The position numbers and the translations under genes were made by a program. A stretch of 64,000 bases of DNA from JAGLTZ01 sp964637695 (GTDB lineage Bacteria; Blakebacterota; Blakebacteria; Blakebacterales; Blakebacteraceae). The stretch lies in assembly GCA_964637695.1 (NCBI GenBank), contig CAZWVF010000003.1, positions 22,947 to 86,946 of the forward strand, read 5' to 3'. Numbering within the stretch: the stretch's first letter is position 1; every line of letters begins with the position of its first letter. Below, in pieces: positions 44,293-53,232 of this stretch. The notes beneath the pieces were generated by a model that saw nothing but the letters and a program-made list of their open reading frames with translations, ran no database searches and was not told where the DNA came from.

Positions 44293-45963
44293 ATGGACAG
44301 ATCGAATACCGGCATAACGAGCGATTTGAAGGTCTACGGCGATGGCTCTCCAGGGGGCAAGGGGATCGGCCTGATAATGATAAGTGAATGTTCCATCCCG
44401 CAGATCGAGAAAATCCAGACACGGATATTGAGTACTGCCTTCTACGACCACTTCCTGGGACGGGACAGGAGATTCACCGAAAAGGAGATGAATACTATTC
44501 GAGCGGTTGTCGAAGAGCTGGACGATGGTCCGATCAGTGTCCGTTCTTCTGCCACCGATGAGGCCGGAGGTGAAGAGAGGGAGGGGGATCATCTCCACGC
44601 CGGTGAATATCTTTCGTTCATGCTCCCGAATAATCAATCCGATCCCGAAGTGCGATTCCAGCAGGTACTCAAGGCAATAACATACATTTACGATGATTTC
44701 ATCGACAGGCAGACTACTTCCAGTTCCGAGAAGATGGCGATCATTATCAATCCAATCCCGGGTGTCTTCGATAATACCAATGCCGGACCCTGTTTCTACC
44801 CGTGCATCTCGGGCGTTGCGAATTCTTACTTTCCATATGCTCTCAAAACGCAGGATCCGAATGATGGATTCGCACGGATCGCTTTCGGGCACGGCTACGC
44901 CGCCATTCTGGATGATTTCCCGATAGTCTCCATGGCGACCATAAGAGATCCCATCCCGCTCGAACTGCTCCAGAGCGGAAACCGTCAGCAGTATTTCTAT
45001 GCGCTGAATATGGCTCGGGATTCGGAACTCACCGGTGATGAACTGGCTACCATGCAGATTCTGCACGCCCGGTTCGCCGACCAATCGGTTATCCATTTGC
45101 TGGGAGTGAAGGAGAACCGGATTTCCCTGGAGAACCTCATCCGGGAGGATCATTTCAATTTCAGGACCACGCTGGTTGAGATAATGGAAGCGATCAAGGC
45201 ACGCATTATTCCTCACTTCCAGATCGAATTCGTCTTCAACCTGGATCATTCAGAAAAGGATCCGCAGGAGGGTGTGTTCCACATCGTCCAGCTCACTCTC
45301 CTGCCGGAACTGCAACGGGATGCAGTCCAGATTCCATTGAATGCTGCAGATTCGCTCCTATCTATCACCAACTCCCAGGGACATGGCATAACCAGGGGAA
45401 TACGGTATGCTGTCGTGGTCTCGCCCTTTATCTATTCTCAGGAAATGAATGACGAAGTTCGACAGGGGATTGCAGAGATCAACAGCCGGATGAAGGAGAT
45501 GAATGAGCGCTATGTTCTGATCGTACCGGGTCGATTGGGCAGTGCCAACCGGGACTGGGGTATCTTTGTCCAGTACAGGGAGGTTAGCCAGGCCGCCGCC
45601 ATTTTCGAATACGGTGTCGATATCGCAGGGCGGGAGGAACCATTGACGGAAAGAGACACTGTCACCGGCGGAATTTACGGAACCCATTTCCTATATTTGA
45701 TTCAGGGCCGTCACGATGAGGAGAAGAAACGGATGCAGACCCGGATGTACGGCACTCAGGGTACCCATTTCCTCACCAACCTGGTGGCCAACAATACCGT
45801 ATACGGGTTCATCGCACCTGCCGAAGACTACCTCGATCCATGGTTCTTCACCTCGGTCAATCCCGGTGAACCAATCTCTCAACTGGAATTTCCCGTACCG
45901 GTGACAGTATATGCGGATTCAATCCGCCAGTTCTGCAAGGTGATCCCCGATCATGCCCACTGA
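44293..45963 (+). CDS. PEP-synthase-like protein with ATP-binding (PEP/pyruvate-binding) domain only
   Basis: The 556-residue protein has the nucleotide-binding signatures of the PEP synthase / PPDK N-terminal domain: GGKGIGL at 21-27 and ISVRSSATDEAGG near 81, then FGHGYAAILDD. It lacks the phospho-histidine swivelling domain and the C-terminal PEP-binding barrel, so it is not a full PEP synthase. It overlaps the response-regulator-like gene downstream by 11 bases. A phosphotransfer or signalling role for the pair is inferred from similar pairs in other bacteria. Confidence 0.7.
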   Translation: MDRSNTGITSDLKVYGDGSPGGKGIGLIMISECSIPQIEKIQTRILSTAFYDHFLGRDRRFTEKEMNTIRAVVEELDDGPISVRSSATDEAGGEEREGDHLHAGEYLSFMLPNNQSDPEVRFQQVLKAITYIYDDFIDRQTTSSSEKMAIIINPIPGVFDNTNAGPCFYPCISGVANSYFPYALKTQDPNDGFARIAFGHGYAAILDDFPIVSMATIRDPIPLELLQSGNRQQYFYALNMARDSELTGDELATMQILHARFADQSVIHLLGVKENRISLENLIREDHFNFRTTLVEIMEAIKARIIPHFQIEFVFNLDHSEKDPQEGVFHIVQLTLLPELQRDAVQIPLNAADSLLSITNSQGHGITRGIRYAVVVSPFIYSQEMNDEVRQGIAEINSRMKEMNERYVLIVPGRLGSANRDWGIFVQYREVSQAAAIFEYGVDIAGREEPLTERDTVTGGIYGTHFLYLIQGRHDEEKKRMQTRMYGTQGTHFLTNLVANNTVYGFIAPAEDYLDPWFFTSVNPGEPISQLEFPVPVTVYADSIRQFCKVIPDHAH

Positions 45964-47401
45964 GGAACAGAACAGGGAAAATCCCTTCGTCCCGCGGATA
46001 ATAAATCCGATCAAGATCGACCATGCAGTTGTCTTTGCCGGAGAAACACTCATCCGGGATGCAGCACCGCTGCTGGTTGAGGATATGCCCTGGATAAAGA
46101 TCGATGTCTGTCACGATCCCGGTACGGCTGCCCGGTTCGTTGCCGATGGTGCGGCAGTCTTCATCTTCGACGATACAGCTCTACCGCTGGTCGATACCGA
46201 TACGATCCGTAAGAACAATCGTGATGCCGTAATCGTGCTGCTCTCTGCAAATCCCTATATCCAGTGCTCTCCTCCCGGACCCGCCCTTGAGAGATACCCC
46301 TACACGGGCAGGGCCGATCTCGTGTTTGCATACGATACAACCGAATGCGTTCCCCGCACCGTCATCACACCGGCGGTCAAAGCGGCCGAGGACCTGATTA
46401 ATATCCGGACCACATCCCTTGATGTCCGTCGTTTCATCTTCCTGGTGGTTGATGATGAACCGCGCTGGCTGTCTCAATTCCTGCCTGTTCTCCACAGTAT
46501 CATCGCACAGCGTGCCGATGTCATGGTCACCCGCACTTACGAGGATACCCTGCAATTCCTTTTCGCAGCGGAAGATGAGTGTGAGATAGATCCCGAGACC
46601 ATGCGCAGGAGGGGGCAGGCCAGAGATGTCATCTTTCTGATCACCGATATCTTCTTCCCCCGCGGTGATGAGCCGGAGAGCGATGCCGGACGCGACCTGA
46701 TCCGCCTGGTAAATCAGTACTACCCCCGTATACCGATAGTAATAGCCTCAAAGGCTGAGGAGGCCGAGACCTTCAGGGACAGGGCATATCTGCTTCCCAA
46801 GGGAGATCCGGGCAGCCTTCAGGAGCTGTCCAACTACATCCGGGATTTCTCGGGAATGGGTGACTTCCTGATCAGGACCGGCAAAGGTGAAGTTCTTCAC
46901 CGTATCAAGAACATCCATGGTCTCTATCAATTGGTTCTTGAAGCGGGAAAAGACACTCCGGAAGGACATGAACTGCGTGCGATTATCGAAAATTACGCAG
47001 AAAAAGACAGGTTTTCCACCTGGCTCTACATGCACAGCTACCGGGAACTCGGTGACAAGCTCAGGCCGAGGCATACCAGGGGAAGGGAATTGATCTCTTT
47101 GTTGAAAGAGGACTTTGGAAAGCAGATAGACTGGCTGAAGTCTACTCCTTTGATAATCGATGGTATCAGAATCCATTCGATTTCAGATCTGCTGCATATG
47201 CTCCGCACCGCAGATAAAGAGGTCATCCAGCCGTTTTCCGATAATGATGTCCTCTCCTCATGGCTTGATCGGCAGGGGTATTCAGAGCTGGCCGAGGAAT
47301 TGCGTCCAATCCACGGAAGCGGGGAAGAACTGACCCGTACTCTAATCTCAGTGATTGAGAAGTGGCAGGCATTCTACGAGAAAGATACCAACTTACGTTA
47401 A
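45953..47401 (+). CDS. response-regulator-like protein with two REC-type halves and C-terminal repeat
   Basis: Residues 20-150 look like a degenerate receiver (VFIFDD); residues 158-320 are a fuller receiver with the acid pair in LVVDDEP (D167, D168), the phospho-acceptor in FLITDIFFPRGDE (D232) and a lysine in AYLLPKG. The C terminus holds two copies of a helical motif, FSTWLYMHSYRELGDKLRP near 355 and LSSWLDRQGYSELAEELRP near 440. This motif also occurs in proteins associated with PEP-synthase-like domains. No DNA-binding domain is seen. Start overlaps the upstream gene by 11 bases. Confidence 0.65.
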   Translation: MPTEEQNRENPFVPRIINPIKIDHAVVFAGETLIRDAAPLLVEDMPWIKIDVCHDPGTAARFVADGAAVFIFDDTALPLVDTDTIRKNNRDAVIVLLSANPYIQCSPPGPALERYPYTGRADLVFAYDTTECVPRTVITPAVKAAEDLINIRTTSLDVRRFIFLVVDDEPRWLSQFLPVLHSIIAQRADVMVTRTYEDTLQFLFAAEDECEIDPETMRRRGQARDVIFLITDIFFPRGDEPESDAGRDLIRLVNQYYPRIPIVIASKAEEAETFRDRAYLLPKGDPGSLQELSNYIRDFSGMGDFLIRTGKGEVLHRIKNIHGLYQLVLEAGKDTPEGHELRAIIENYAEKDRFSTWLYMHSYRELGDKLRPRHTRGRELISLLKEDFGKQIDWLKSTPLIIDGIRIHSISDLLHMLRTADKEVIQPFSDNDVLSSWLDRQGYSELAEELRPIHGSGEELTRTLISVIEKWQAFYEKDTNLR

Positions 47402-47539
47402 TTGAGACTCAGAGTAAAAGTGACTGCCTGACGCTGCGTTGCAGATTGTCATTCGCCAATATTCCATCTGACGATATCATGCCTGGCACGCTGGCCGGTT
47501 TGCACGGATGGAAGCGGCAGTCGAGGGATGGAGGAGCAC

Positions 47540-49189
47540 ATGACGGAGGAAGTCGTCGAGGCGGACGTTCTGTGTGTGGGAGGAGGGATCGCAGGTCTGA
47601 TGGCCGCGATCCGGGCCGGAGAGTCGGGAGCGTCGGTGGTTGTCGTCGAGAAGGGTAATGTCCGCTACAGTGGATGCGGGCGTTCGGGAAACGACCATTT
47701 CGAGGCCTATATTCCCGAGGTCCACGGATCCGATATTGACGAATTTATCGAAGAGCTGCTGAAGACCGCCAAGGGTGAGATCCTGCTGGGCAGGAACATC
47801 TTCAGGACCCAGTTCGCCAGGACGTTGAGTATCGTGAAGCTCTGGGACCAGTGGGGCATTCCCATGAAGTACCAGGGGGGGTGGGAATTTGCCGGTCACT
47901 CCTTCCCGGGACACAAGATGACCCATATCAAATACGAGGGAAGGTTTCAGAAGGAGGTACTGGTAAAGCAGGCGAAAGACCGGGGAGCAGTCATTCTGAA
48001 CCGTGTAATGGTGTTTGATCTTCTGCGACATGGTGACCGCGTCATCGGTGCTCTCGGCGTCCATACGAGAGAGGAGAAGATTCTCCTGTTCAGGGCGAAG
48101 GCCGTGATCCTGGCGACCGGCAAATGCTCCAGGCTCTACCCGAGTCTGACCCCCGGGTGGATGTTCAACGATCCCCACGGAGGAGTGCAGTCGGGAGATG
48201 GTCGGGCCATGGCATATCGGGCTGGAGTCGAGCTGCAGAACGTGGAGATGCCCCAGCGTCACATTGGACCCAAGTACTTCACAAAGTTCGGACAGGCCTC
48301 CTGGATAGGGGTAGTGAAGGATCCTCAGGGGGAGCCTGTCGGCGACTTTGTACAGAAGCCGGACCGGAAGTACGGGGACATGATTCTGGAGGCCAACAAG
48401 CTTGTAGCCGAGGAGTATCGGGCTGAGGGGAAGGGCCCTCTCTACATGGACTGCACCGGAATTACCGAAGAGGATTATAAGTACATGATGCACTGGATGG
48501 AGCACGAGGGGAACATATCTCTCCTGGACCACATGAGAGAGGAGGGGATCGATATCCGCAGACACCCGATTGAGTTTTCAACCTATCCCCTCCGGGCGGG
48601 GGGATTGATCGTCGCCAATGAGAAGGCGGAGACGAATCTGGAAGGATTGTACTCCACAGGCGATGAATCTTTTGGAGACATCTCTGCTGCGGCAACTTTC
48701 GGCTGGATAGCGGGTGAAAATGCGGCACTTGCTTCCCAGGAGACGCAGGCCGGTGACATCGAAGTCGAGAGGCCGAAGATCGACGAGATGGGGAGCTTCA
48801 TCGAGCAGCTCAGGGTAAGATCGCAGGGACCTGACTGGATTGAGACGAACATCGCTCTGCAGCAGGTGATGAACGACTACGCCGGTATGGTCCGTAATGG
48901 AGCATTGCTGGAGCAGGGCCTGAGCCACCTGAAGAGGGTCAGGGAGAAGGCCCGTTGCGAGTTGATCGCCAGAAATCCTCATGAGCTCTGGCGATGCCTG
49001 GAGGTTATCAACCTGCTTGAGATTGGTGAACTGGTCCTGCTCATGGCGCTCGATCGCAAGGAGACAAGAGGCCTTCATCGGCGTCCCGATTTTCCTGAAA
49101 TGGATCCGATGCTGGACAAGGCTCATGTTGTGCACCTGATCGATGGCACGCCCAGAATCGAGTGGCGGAGCTATCAGGGAGGAAGATAA
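47540..49189 (+). CDS. FAD-dependent oxidoreductase, AprA / fumarate-reductase flavoprotein family
   Basis: The 549-residue protein has an N-terminal FAD site (VLCVGGGIAGLMAAIRAGE), a conserved GCGRSGNDHF stretch, AVILATGKCSRLYP and the C-terminal FAD-contact GLYSTGDESFGDISAAATFGW (two short segments). This matches the adenylylsulfate-reductase-A-like / succinate-dehydrogenase flavoprotein superfamily. I prefer the ATG at 47540, 5 nt after GGAGGA; ATG 47528 is four codons longer. The partner is the adjoining small ferredoxin. It is not a canonical AprA and the substrate is unknown. Confidence 0.78.
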   Translation: MTEEVVEADVLCVGGGIAGLMAAIRAGESGASVVVVEKGNVRYSGCGRSGNDHFEAYIPEVHGSDIDEFIEELLKTAKGEILLGRNIFRTQFARTLSIVKLWDQWGIPMKYQGGWEFAGHSFPGHKMTHIKYEGRFQKEVLVKQAKDRGAVILNRVMVFDLLRHGDRVIGALGVHTREEKILLFRAKAVILATGKCSRLYPSLTPGWMFNDPHGGVQSGDGRAMAYRAGVELQNVEMPQRHIGPKYFTKFGQASWIGVVKDPQGEPVGDFVQKPDRKYGDMILEANKLVAEEYRAEGKGPLYMDCTGITEEDYKYMMHWMEHEGNISLLDHMREEGIDIRRHPIEFSTYPLRAGGLIVANEKAETNLEGLYSTGDESFGDISAAATFGWIAGENAALASQETQAGDIEVERPKIDEMGSFIEQLRVRSQGPDWIETNIALQQVMNDYAGMVRNGALLEQGLSHLKRVREKARCELIARNPHELWRCLEVINLLEIGELVLLMALDRKETRGLHRRPDFPEMDPMLDKAHVVHLIDGTPRIEWRSYQGGR

Positions 49190-49416
49190 TGCCACCGATC
49201 ATTGATTCTGATCTGTGCTCACGCTGCGGTCTGTGTGTGGAGATCTGCTCGGAAGATGTCTTTTTTGGATCAGAAGAGGGTGAGCTCCCAACGGTGACAT
49301 ATCCTCTGGAGTGTATCCACTTCAGCGGATGCGTCTACGAATGTCCGGATGGAGCAATTAAGCTCCGTATCCCTCTGCCGATGCTGCTGGTGTACAGACC
49401 CACCTCAACCGGCTGA
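49189..49416 (+). CDS. small ferredoxin partner (one cluster motif incomplete)
   Basis: The 75-residue protein overlaps the flavoprotein stop by one base (TAATG) and follows AGGGAGGAAG. The first [4Fe-4S] motif is complete (CSRCGLCVEIC). The second reads CIHFSGCVYECP, with Phe where the second cysteine of CxxCxxCxxxCP is expected. It therefore may hold a [3Fe-4S] cluster or none there. AprB-like ferredoxins serve AprA-like flavoproteins, so it should carry electrons for the upstream enzyme. Confidence 0.78.
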   Translation: MPPIIDSDLCSRCGLCVEICSEDVFFGSEEGELPTVTYPLECIHFSGCVYECPDGAIKLRIPLPMLLVYRPTSTG

Positions 49417-49436
49417 TAGCGCGAATACCTGCTGAC

Positions 49437-50840
49437 ATGAGACAAACGAAGGCCCCACCGGCGGAAGAGCGATCTCCCACATTCCCTGAAGCGGTTATCA
49501 CGGTGGTAGTCATCGCCGTCACGATCATCGTCTGCCTGCCTCTGCAATCGGGCCTGCAGGCCGTATTCCTGCCGTTGACCCTGGGTGTGGGCGTTGTCGG
49601 GGTGCTGAACCTCATCCTCCGCAGGTCGTGGGGGGGCTTTCAAAGAGGCGTAATCGAAGGAGTCAGCAAGGTGAGCATCGCGATGCTCATCCTGCTGCTG
49701 ATCGGTGCGCTCGTGGGGGTATGGATCCAGGGGGGAGTCATCCCGACTCTCATCTACTACGGCCTGCACATACTCTCACCTTCCTTTTTTCTCCCGGGTG
49801 CGTTTCTGGTCTGTCTGATCATTTCGATGGTCATGGGTACCTCCTTCGGCACAATCGGAACGGTGGGCATTGCCCTGATAGGCGTGTCGGTGGCCCTCGG
49901 AGTGCATGTACCCGCAACCGCGGGGGCTATTCTGAGCGGTGCGTATTTCGGCGACAAGATGTCACCCCTTTCGGATACAACCAACATCGCGTCCGCCGTG
50001 GGGGAGGTCGATATATTCCGCCATATCCACTCGATGATGTACACGACGGTCCCCGCCGGGATCATCACCTTCGTCCTTTTCTATTTCGCCGGACAACGTG
50101 CCCTCTCCGCGGATCTTACCCAGCTGCAGCCGATGCTGGAGGGAATCGGGAATTACTGGAACATCTCCCTGTTCCATATCGTCCCGATCGTGTTGATGCT
50201 GGGAATGGCACTCTGGAGAGTCGGTACGCTGCTGCTTCTGTTCATCAGTTTTGTCGTGGGGGCGGTCTGGGCAGTGGTTTTCCAGAACGCCTCTCTGACG
50301 TCGGTGTTCATCGTCGCTACGTCCGGCTTTCAAAGCGAATCCGGTGTCGCGAGTGTGGACCAGGTGTTGACGCGCGGGGGGATTACCTCCATGCAGGCGG
50401 TGATAATCCTGATTCTTCTCGCGGGAGCCCTGGGTGGCGCCATGAAGGTCACCGGGGTGCTGGATGTTCTCGTAGATGGTCTGGCGCGGTGGATCAAGAG
50501 CACGGGGTCCCTCATTGTAGCGGTGCTCGTCTCGGCATATATCGTGATTCTGTTCACGGGCAATCAGGCGCTCGCCCTCATCCTGGTAGGCCAGGTTTTC
50601 CTGCCCGTTTTCAGGGAGCGGGGTATCGACAGTACCGTGCTCACACGATCGCTGGAAGACTCTGGAACGATTGCAGCTCCGCTGGTTCCCTGGGGAGTGG
50701 CCGGGGGAGTGTGCTCCGAACTGCTTGGTGTCCCCACAATCCAGTATCTGCCCTATATGTGGTTTGCATTTCTCGTGCCTGTTTTCTCGGTAGTCTATGG
50801 CTATACCGGATTTGCCGTATGGAAGGCGACGAACGATTGA
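49437..50840 (+). CDS. nhaC: NhaC-family Na+/H+ antiporter (second copy)
   Basis: A 467-residue membrane protein paralogous to the one at 23707. It has about 11-12 hydrophobic segments and the signatures MGTSFGTIGTVG, SGAYFGDKMSPLSDTTN and APLVPWGVAGGV. It starts 20 nt after the ferredoxin stop, so the three genes probably form one operon. This might mean that the flavoprotein's metabolite is handled by this NhaC-like carrier rather than Na+/H+ alone. Confidence 0.83.
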   Translation: MRQTKAPPAEERSPTFPEAVITVVVIAVTIIVCLPLQSGLQAVFLPLTLGVGVVGVLNLILRRSWGGFQRGVIEGVSKVSIAMLILLLIGALVGVWIQGGVIPTLIYYGLHILSPSFFLPGAFLVCLIISMVMGTSFGTIGTVGIALIGVSVALGVHVPATAGAILSGAYFGDKMSPLSDTTNIASAVGEVDIFRHIHSMMYTTVPAGIITFVLFYFAGQRALSADLTQLQPMLEGIGNYWNISLFHIVPIVLMLGMALWRVGTLLLLFISFVVGAVWAVVFQNASLTSVFIVATSGFQSESGVASVDQVLTRGGITSMQAVIILILLAGALGGAMKVTGVLDVLVDGLARWIKSTGSLIVAVLVSAYIVILFTGNQALALILVGQVFLPVFRERGIDSTVLTRSLEDSGTIAAPLVPWGVAGGVCSELLGVPTIQYLPYMWFAFLVPVFSVVYGYTGFAVWKATND

Positions 50841-51040
50841 TATAGGAAACCATCGACCGCTATCCCCTTGAAATATTTCATCTTCTATGTGCCGCAACGA
50901 GTCACGAATACTATAACATCTCCTGATTTACTTGTGACAGTCTGTCATATCTGATATGAATATTTATTCCCCCCAAGTAGCAGCTCTCCAGTGAAATAGA
51001 TCTGAACCTCCTCAGAACTATAACGCATCAGGATATTCCC

Positions 51041-51069
51041 TTGAAGGAATATTCCGGGAAGGTTATAAT
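51041..51069 (+). promoter_or_regulatory. higBA promoter with overlapping palindrome
   Basis: TTGAAG (51041-51046) and TATAAT (51064-51069) are 17 nt apart, and the ATG follows the -10 by only two bases. The palindrome GGAATATTCC lies in the spacer and GGATATTCC just upstream, so HigA probably binds here. If this -10 is used, the transcript would begin at or inside the start codon. Confidence 0.5.
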
Positions 51070-51071
51070 TT

Positions 51072-51437
51072 ATGTGGCAGGTCGAATATACGGAAGAATT
51101 CGGAGAGTGGTGGGAATCGTTAACGGAATCTGAGCAGATCGACATCGATACTGTTGTCGGAGTGCTCGAACGCCTGGGTCATCACTTGCCGTATCCGTAC
51201 AGCTCAGCGATTAAGGAATCCATGTACGGACATATGCGGGAGTTGCACATCCAGCATGTCGGGCAACCGTACCGCATCCTGTACGCATTCGATCCGAGAC
51301 GGATTGCCATCCTCCTGATTGGTGGGAGGAAAACCAGTGGCAGCAGGTGGTACAGGAAGCATCTCCCCATCGCAGATCGGCTGTACACAACTCACCTCCG
51401 GATGCTCCAGAATTCAGGGGAGGGAAACGATGACTGA
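51072..51437 (+). CDS. higB: HigB/RelE-type toxin (Gp49-like)
   Basis: The 121-residue protein starts MWQVEYTEEFGEWWESL, the classic start of the phage-derived Gp49-like HigB family, and has the conserved MRELHIQHVGQPYRILYAFDP core and the RKTSGSRWYRKHLPIAD end. These toxins cut mRNA on the ribosome. The antitoxin gene overlaps by 8 bases, in the toxin-first order typical of HigBA. Confidence 0.87.
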   Translation: MWQVEYTEEFGEWWESLTESEQIDIDTVVGVLERLGHHLPYPYSSAIKESMYGHMRELHIQHVGQPYRILYAFDPRRIAILLIGGRKTSGSRWYRKHLPIADRLYTTHLRMLQNSGEGNDD

Positions 51438-51741
51438 GCCATACAGAAACCTGAGGGAAAAGATATCTCCCAGGGCCAGGGAACTGGCTGTCCGGAAGAC
51501 GCAGGAGATTGTGGCTGAAATGGCTCTGCAGGAGCTGCGTCTGGCGTTGGAGTTAACCCAGGAGGAGGTAGCGCGGCTCCTGAAAACGAGTCAGGCGAAT
51601 GTTTCTAAACTTGAGCGTCGGACCGATATGTATATCAGCACATTACGGGAATTCATCCAGGCAATGGGTGGACAGTTGGAAATTGTCGCCAGGTTCCCCG
51701 GGGGATACGTGAAAATCGATCAGTTTCAGGATATCGCATGA
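51430..51741 (+). CDS. higA: HigA-type XRE antitoxin
   Basis: The 103-residue protein has an XRE helix-turn-helix (LTQEEVARLLKTSQANVSKLE) followed by STLREFIQAMGGQLEIVARF, the usual HigA tail. The ATG at 51430 follows GGGGAGGG and overlaps the toxin stop by 8 bases; the longer frame reading from 51319 is inside the toxin. A tRNA-tail repeat begins 44 nt after its stop. Confidence 0.86.
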   Translation: MTEPYRNLREKISPRARELAVRKTQEIVAEMALQELRLALELTQEEVARLLKTSQANVSKLERRTDMYISTLREFIQAMGGQLEIVARFPGGYVKIDQFQDIA

Positions 51742-51785
51742 TAGCGAAGGGGCGTTGGATGAGATTTGACGGGGGACAGGGAACC

Positions 51786-51832
51786 TGGTGCCGGGGGCGG
51801 GACTCGAACCCGCACGCCAGTGGCAGGTTTGC
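51786..51832 (-). repeat. tRNA-Leu 3' fragment, copy A
   Basis: The block from 51786 to 51815 matches the acceptor and T-arm of tRNA-Leu, CCA included (T-stem GCGGG/CCCGC). This copy runs further than the others, through a variable-arm hairpin (GCC-ACT-GGC, 51816-51824) to about the anticodon stem. It lacks the second conserved block with TTGTCATCTATTTGG. Confidence 0.75.
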
Positions 51833-51858
51833 TGTAACGTCACTCACACCACTATACT
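51829..51858 (+). promoter_or_regulatory. promoter of the mntA/hepT cassette
   Basis: TTGCTG (51829-51834) and TATACT (51853-51858) are 18 nt apart. AGGAA and then the ATG at 51877 follow, so this transcript has a normal short leader. The promoter begins within the tRNA remnant of copy A. Confidence 0.45.
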
Positions 51859-51876
51859 GTATACAGGAAACGAACA

Positions 51877-52191
51877 ATGAAATACGGAGAGACCAGCATG
51901 TCCCGTGACGAAATACTTGAGTTATTGAGGTCACACTATACTGAAATGGTCGAGCGCTACGATATTGCCTCACTTTCTATCTTTGGGTCGATAAGCCGTG
52001 ATGAGCATGATGACAGCAGTGACCTGGATGTGCTTGTATCCTTCCAGGGGGCAGCAACATTCGATGGATATATGGGACTGAAGTTCTATCTGGAGGAACT
52101 ACTTGGCAGACATGTAGATCTCATCACTCCGCCAGCCTTGAAACCTCGTTTCAGACGTAGAATCGAGAATGAGCTGCTCCATGTCGCGTGA
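51877..52191 (+). CDS. mntA: MntA-type minimal nucleotidyltransferase antitoxin
   Basis: The 104-residue protein has the Pol-beta nucleotidyltransferase motif FGSISRDEHDDSSDLDVLV, with GS and the two catalytic aspartates, and ends by VDLITPPALKP. MntA proteins neutralise HepT by AMPylating it (type VII toxin-antitoxin). The ATG follows AGGAA; a second ATG is seven codons in. The HEPN partner overlaps its 3' end. Confidence 0.85.
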   Translation: MKYGETSMSRDEILELLRSHYTEMVERYDIASLSIFGSISRDEHDDSSDLDVLVSFQGAATFDGYMGLKFYLEELLGRHVDLITPPALKPRFRRRIENELLHVA

Positions 52192-52528
52192 TCCTTTGCT
52201 CTATCTTGAGGATATTATCGAAGCATGTGATAAGATCCTGCTCTACACAAAGGACACCAACTTCGATAAACTGAAATCAGATTCAATGTTATTCGATGCA
52301 GTTGTGCGAAACATCGAAGTAATGGGAGAAGCTGCTAAAAACGTTTCTGATGCTCTCCGTCAGGAAGTACAGGAAGTTCCCTGGAAGGAAATCGCTGCAA
52401 TGAGGGATGTTTTGGCGCACGTATATTTCGGCGTCGATCCCGAGATTGTTTGGGATATCGTTACAACTAAGGTCGAGCCTCTAAAGAGTGCTATTGGCAG
52501 GTACCTGGAACAGCACTCTGAAGAATAA
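52181..52528 (+). CDS. hepT: HepT-type HEPN ribonuclease toxin
   Basis: A 115-residue HEPN protein beginning MSRDPLLYLEDIIEACDKI. The catalytic RxxxxH motif is in AMRDVLAHVYFGVD, with the conserved NIEVMGEAAKNVSD ahead of it. HepT cuts RNA and is silenced by MntA. The ATG at 52181 overlaps mntA by 11 bases; ATG 52169 would add four residues. Copy B of the tRNA tail starts 12 nt after the stop. Confidence 0.86.
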   Translation: MSRDPLLYLEDIIEACDKILLYTKDTNFDKLKSDSMLFDAVVRNIEVMGEAAKNVSDALRQEVQEVPWKEIAAMRDVLAHVYFGVDPEIVWDIVTTKVEPLKSAIGRYLEQHSEE

Positions 52529-52540
52529 TAAAACAATCCC

Positions 52541-52620
52541 TGGTGCCGGGGGCGGGACTCGAACCCGCACACTTCATTCACCTATTGTCATCTATTTGGA
52601 GCACAGTTTAGGGCGCAGAT
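52541..52620 (-). repeat. tRNA-Leu 3' fragment plus conserved block, copy B
   Basis: 52541-52570 is the 30-nt tRNA tail with CCA. 52584-52620 is the second conserved block, TTGTCATCTATTTGG followed by two GCGC-containing repeats. On the minus strand the block reads as tandem leucine-arginine-proline-lysine codons ending in TAG. Confidence 0.75.
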
Positions 52621-52643
52621 AAACAGCGCGCCTGATGTGTGTC

Positions 52644-53232
52644 TTAATCCGATATCTCTCCAGAGTCTTCATTTGTCTGCCAGGGCCCGCCGGGCGGCCA
52701 AGATTGAATGGTTGTTTTCTCGTCACGGGCTGATGCAAGGACCGGCAGCAGGAAGGCAGCCAGTTCCTCGATAACAATCTTCAGATCTTTGGCCGGTTTT
52801 TCCAGTCGGTTCTTACTCAGAAATGCCTGCCACTGTTTCTGCTTTTCTGGGCTGCTGCCGAATTCCCCGCTCAGGGCGGTCGGTGTATTCTCGGGTAGAG
52901 GCGTCTGACGACGTGTGAAGGTGTTCCGAACAGCTGCGGCCAAGGGAGTATTATTGTACTGCTGTGCTCGTGATAGGATGAGAATATCGTAAAAGTCCTT
53001 CATGCGGCTGTTGGCGAAATCGCGTCCGACTGCCGAACCATATGAGCATCAGAGCAGCACCTTTGAGAGTAAACTGCTCTACATGGGAAGAGCAGGAAAG
53101 ACGGTAAAGGAAGCGCTCAATGGCGAAGCGGGTAAAGAGCAGGTTTGGATCGACACCCTCATCTTGGCTGAGATTCAATAGCCGCTGTTTAACAGAGGCG
53201 GCTATGTTTTTCAGCGGTGATCGCGCAGTCAT
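52644..53232 (-). pseudogene. AbiEii-type nucleotidyltransferase toxin with internal deletion
   Basis: The N-terminal part (53232 to about 53000) reads SVKQRLLNLSQDEG and FAIERFLYRLSCSSHVEQFTLKGAALMLIW, as in AbiEii. The frame then jumps to the C-terminal part (52644-53003) at NSRMKDFYDILILSRA. By comparison with the intact copy at 59660, about 140 residues are missing, including the DIDLLG catalytic aspartates. The product cannot be an active nucleotidyltransferase. The ATG overlaps the stop of abiEi by four bases. Confidence 0.8.

Noticed and set aside
44242..45249. 335-codon minus-strand frame over the PEP-synthase-like gene
   Set aside because: Antisense to a frame with clear nucleotide-binding motifs and a coupled downstream gene.
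47477..48565. 362-codon minus-strand frame over the FAD oxidoreductase
   Set aside because: Antisense shadow without domain features.
49628..50845. 405-codon plus-strand frame overlapping the second nhaC
   Set aside because: Out-of-phase reading of a membrane protein gene; no own start signal.
52592..52777. 61-codon minus-strand frame ending in LRPKL within repeat copy B
   Set aside because: The end reads through the conserved repeat, but the rest overlaps the AbiEii remnant and has no integrase features; kept only as a hint about the origin of the repeat.
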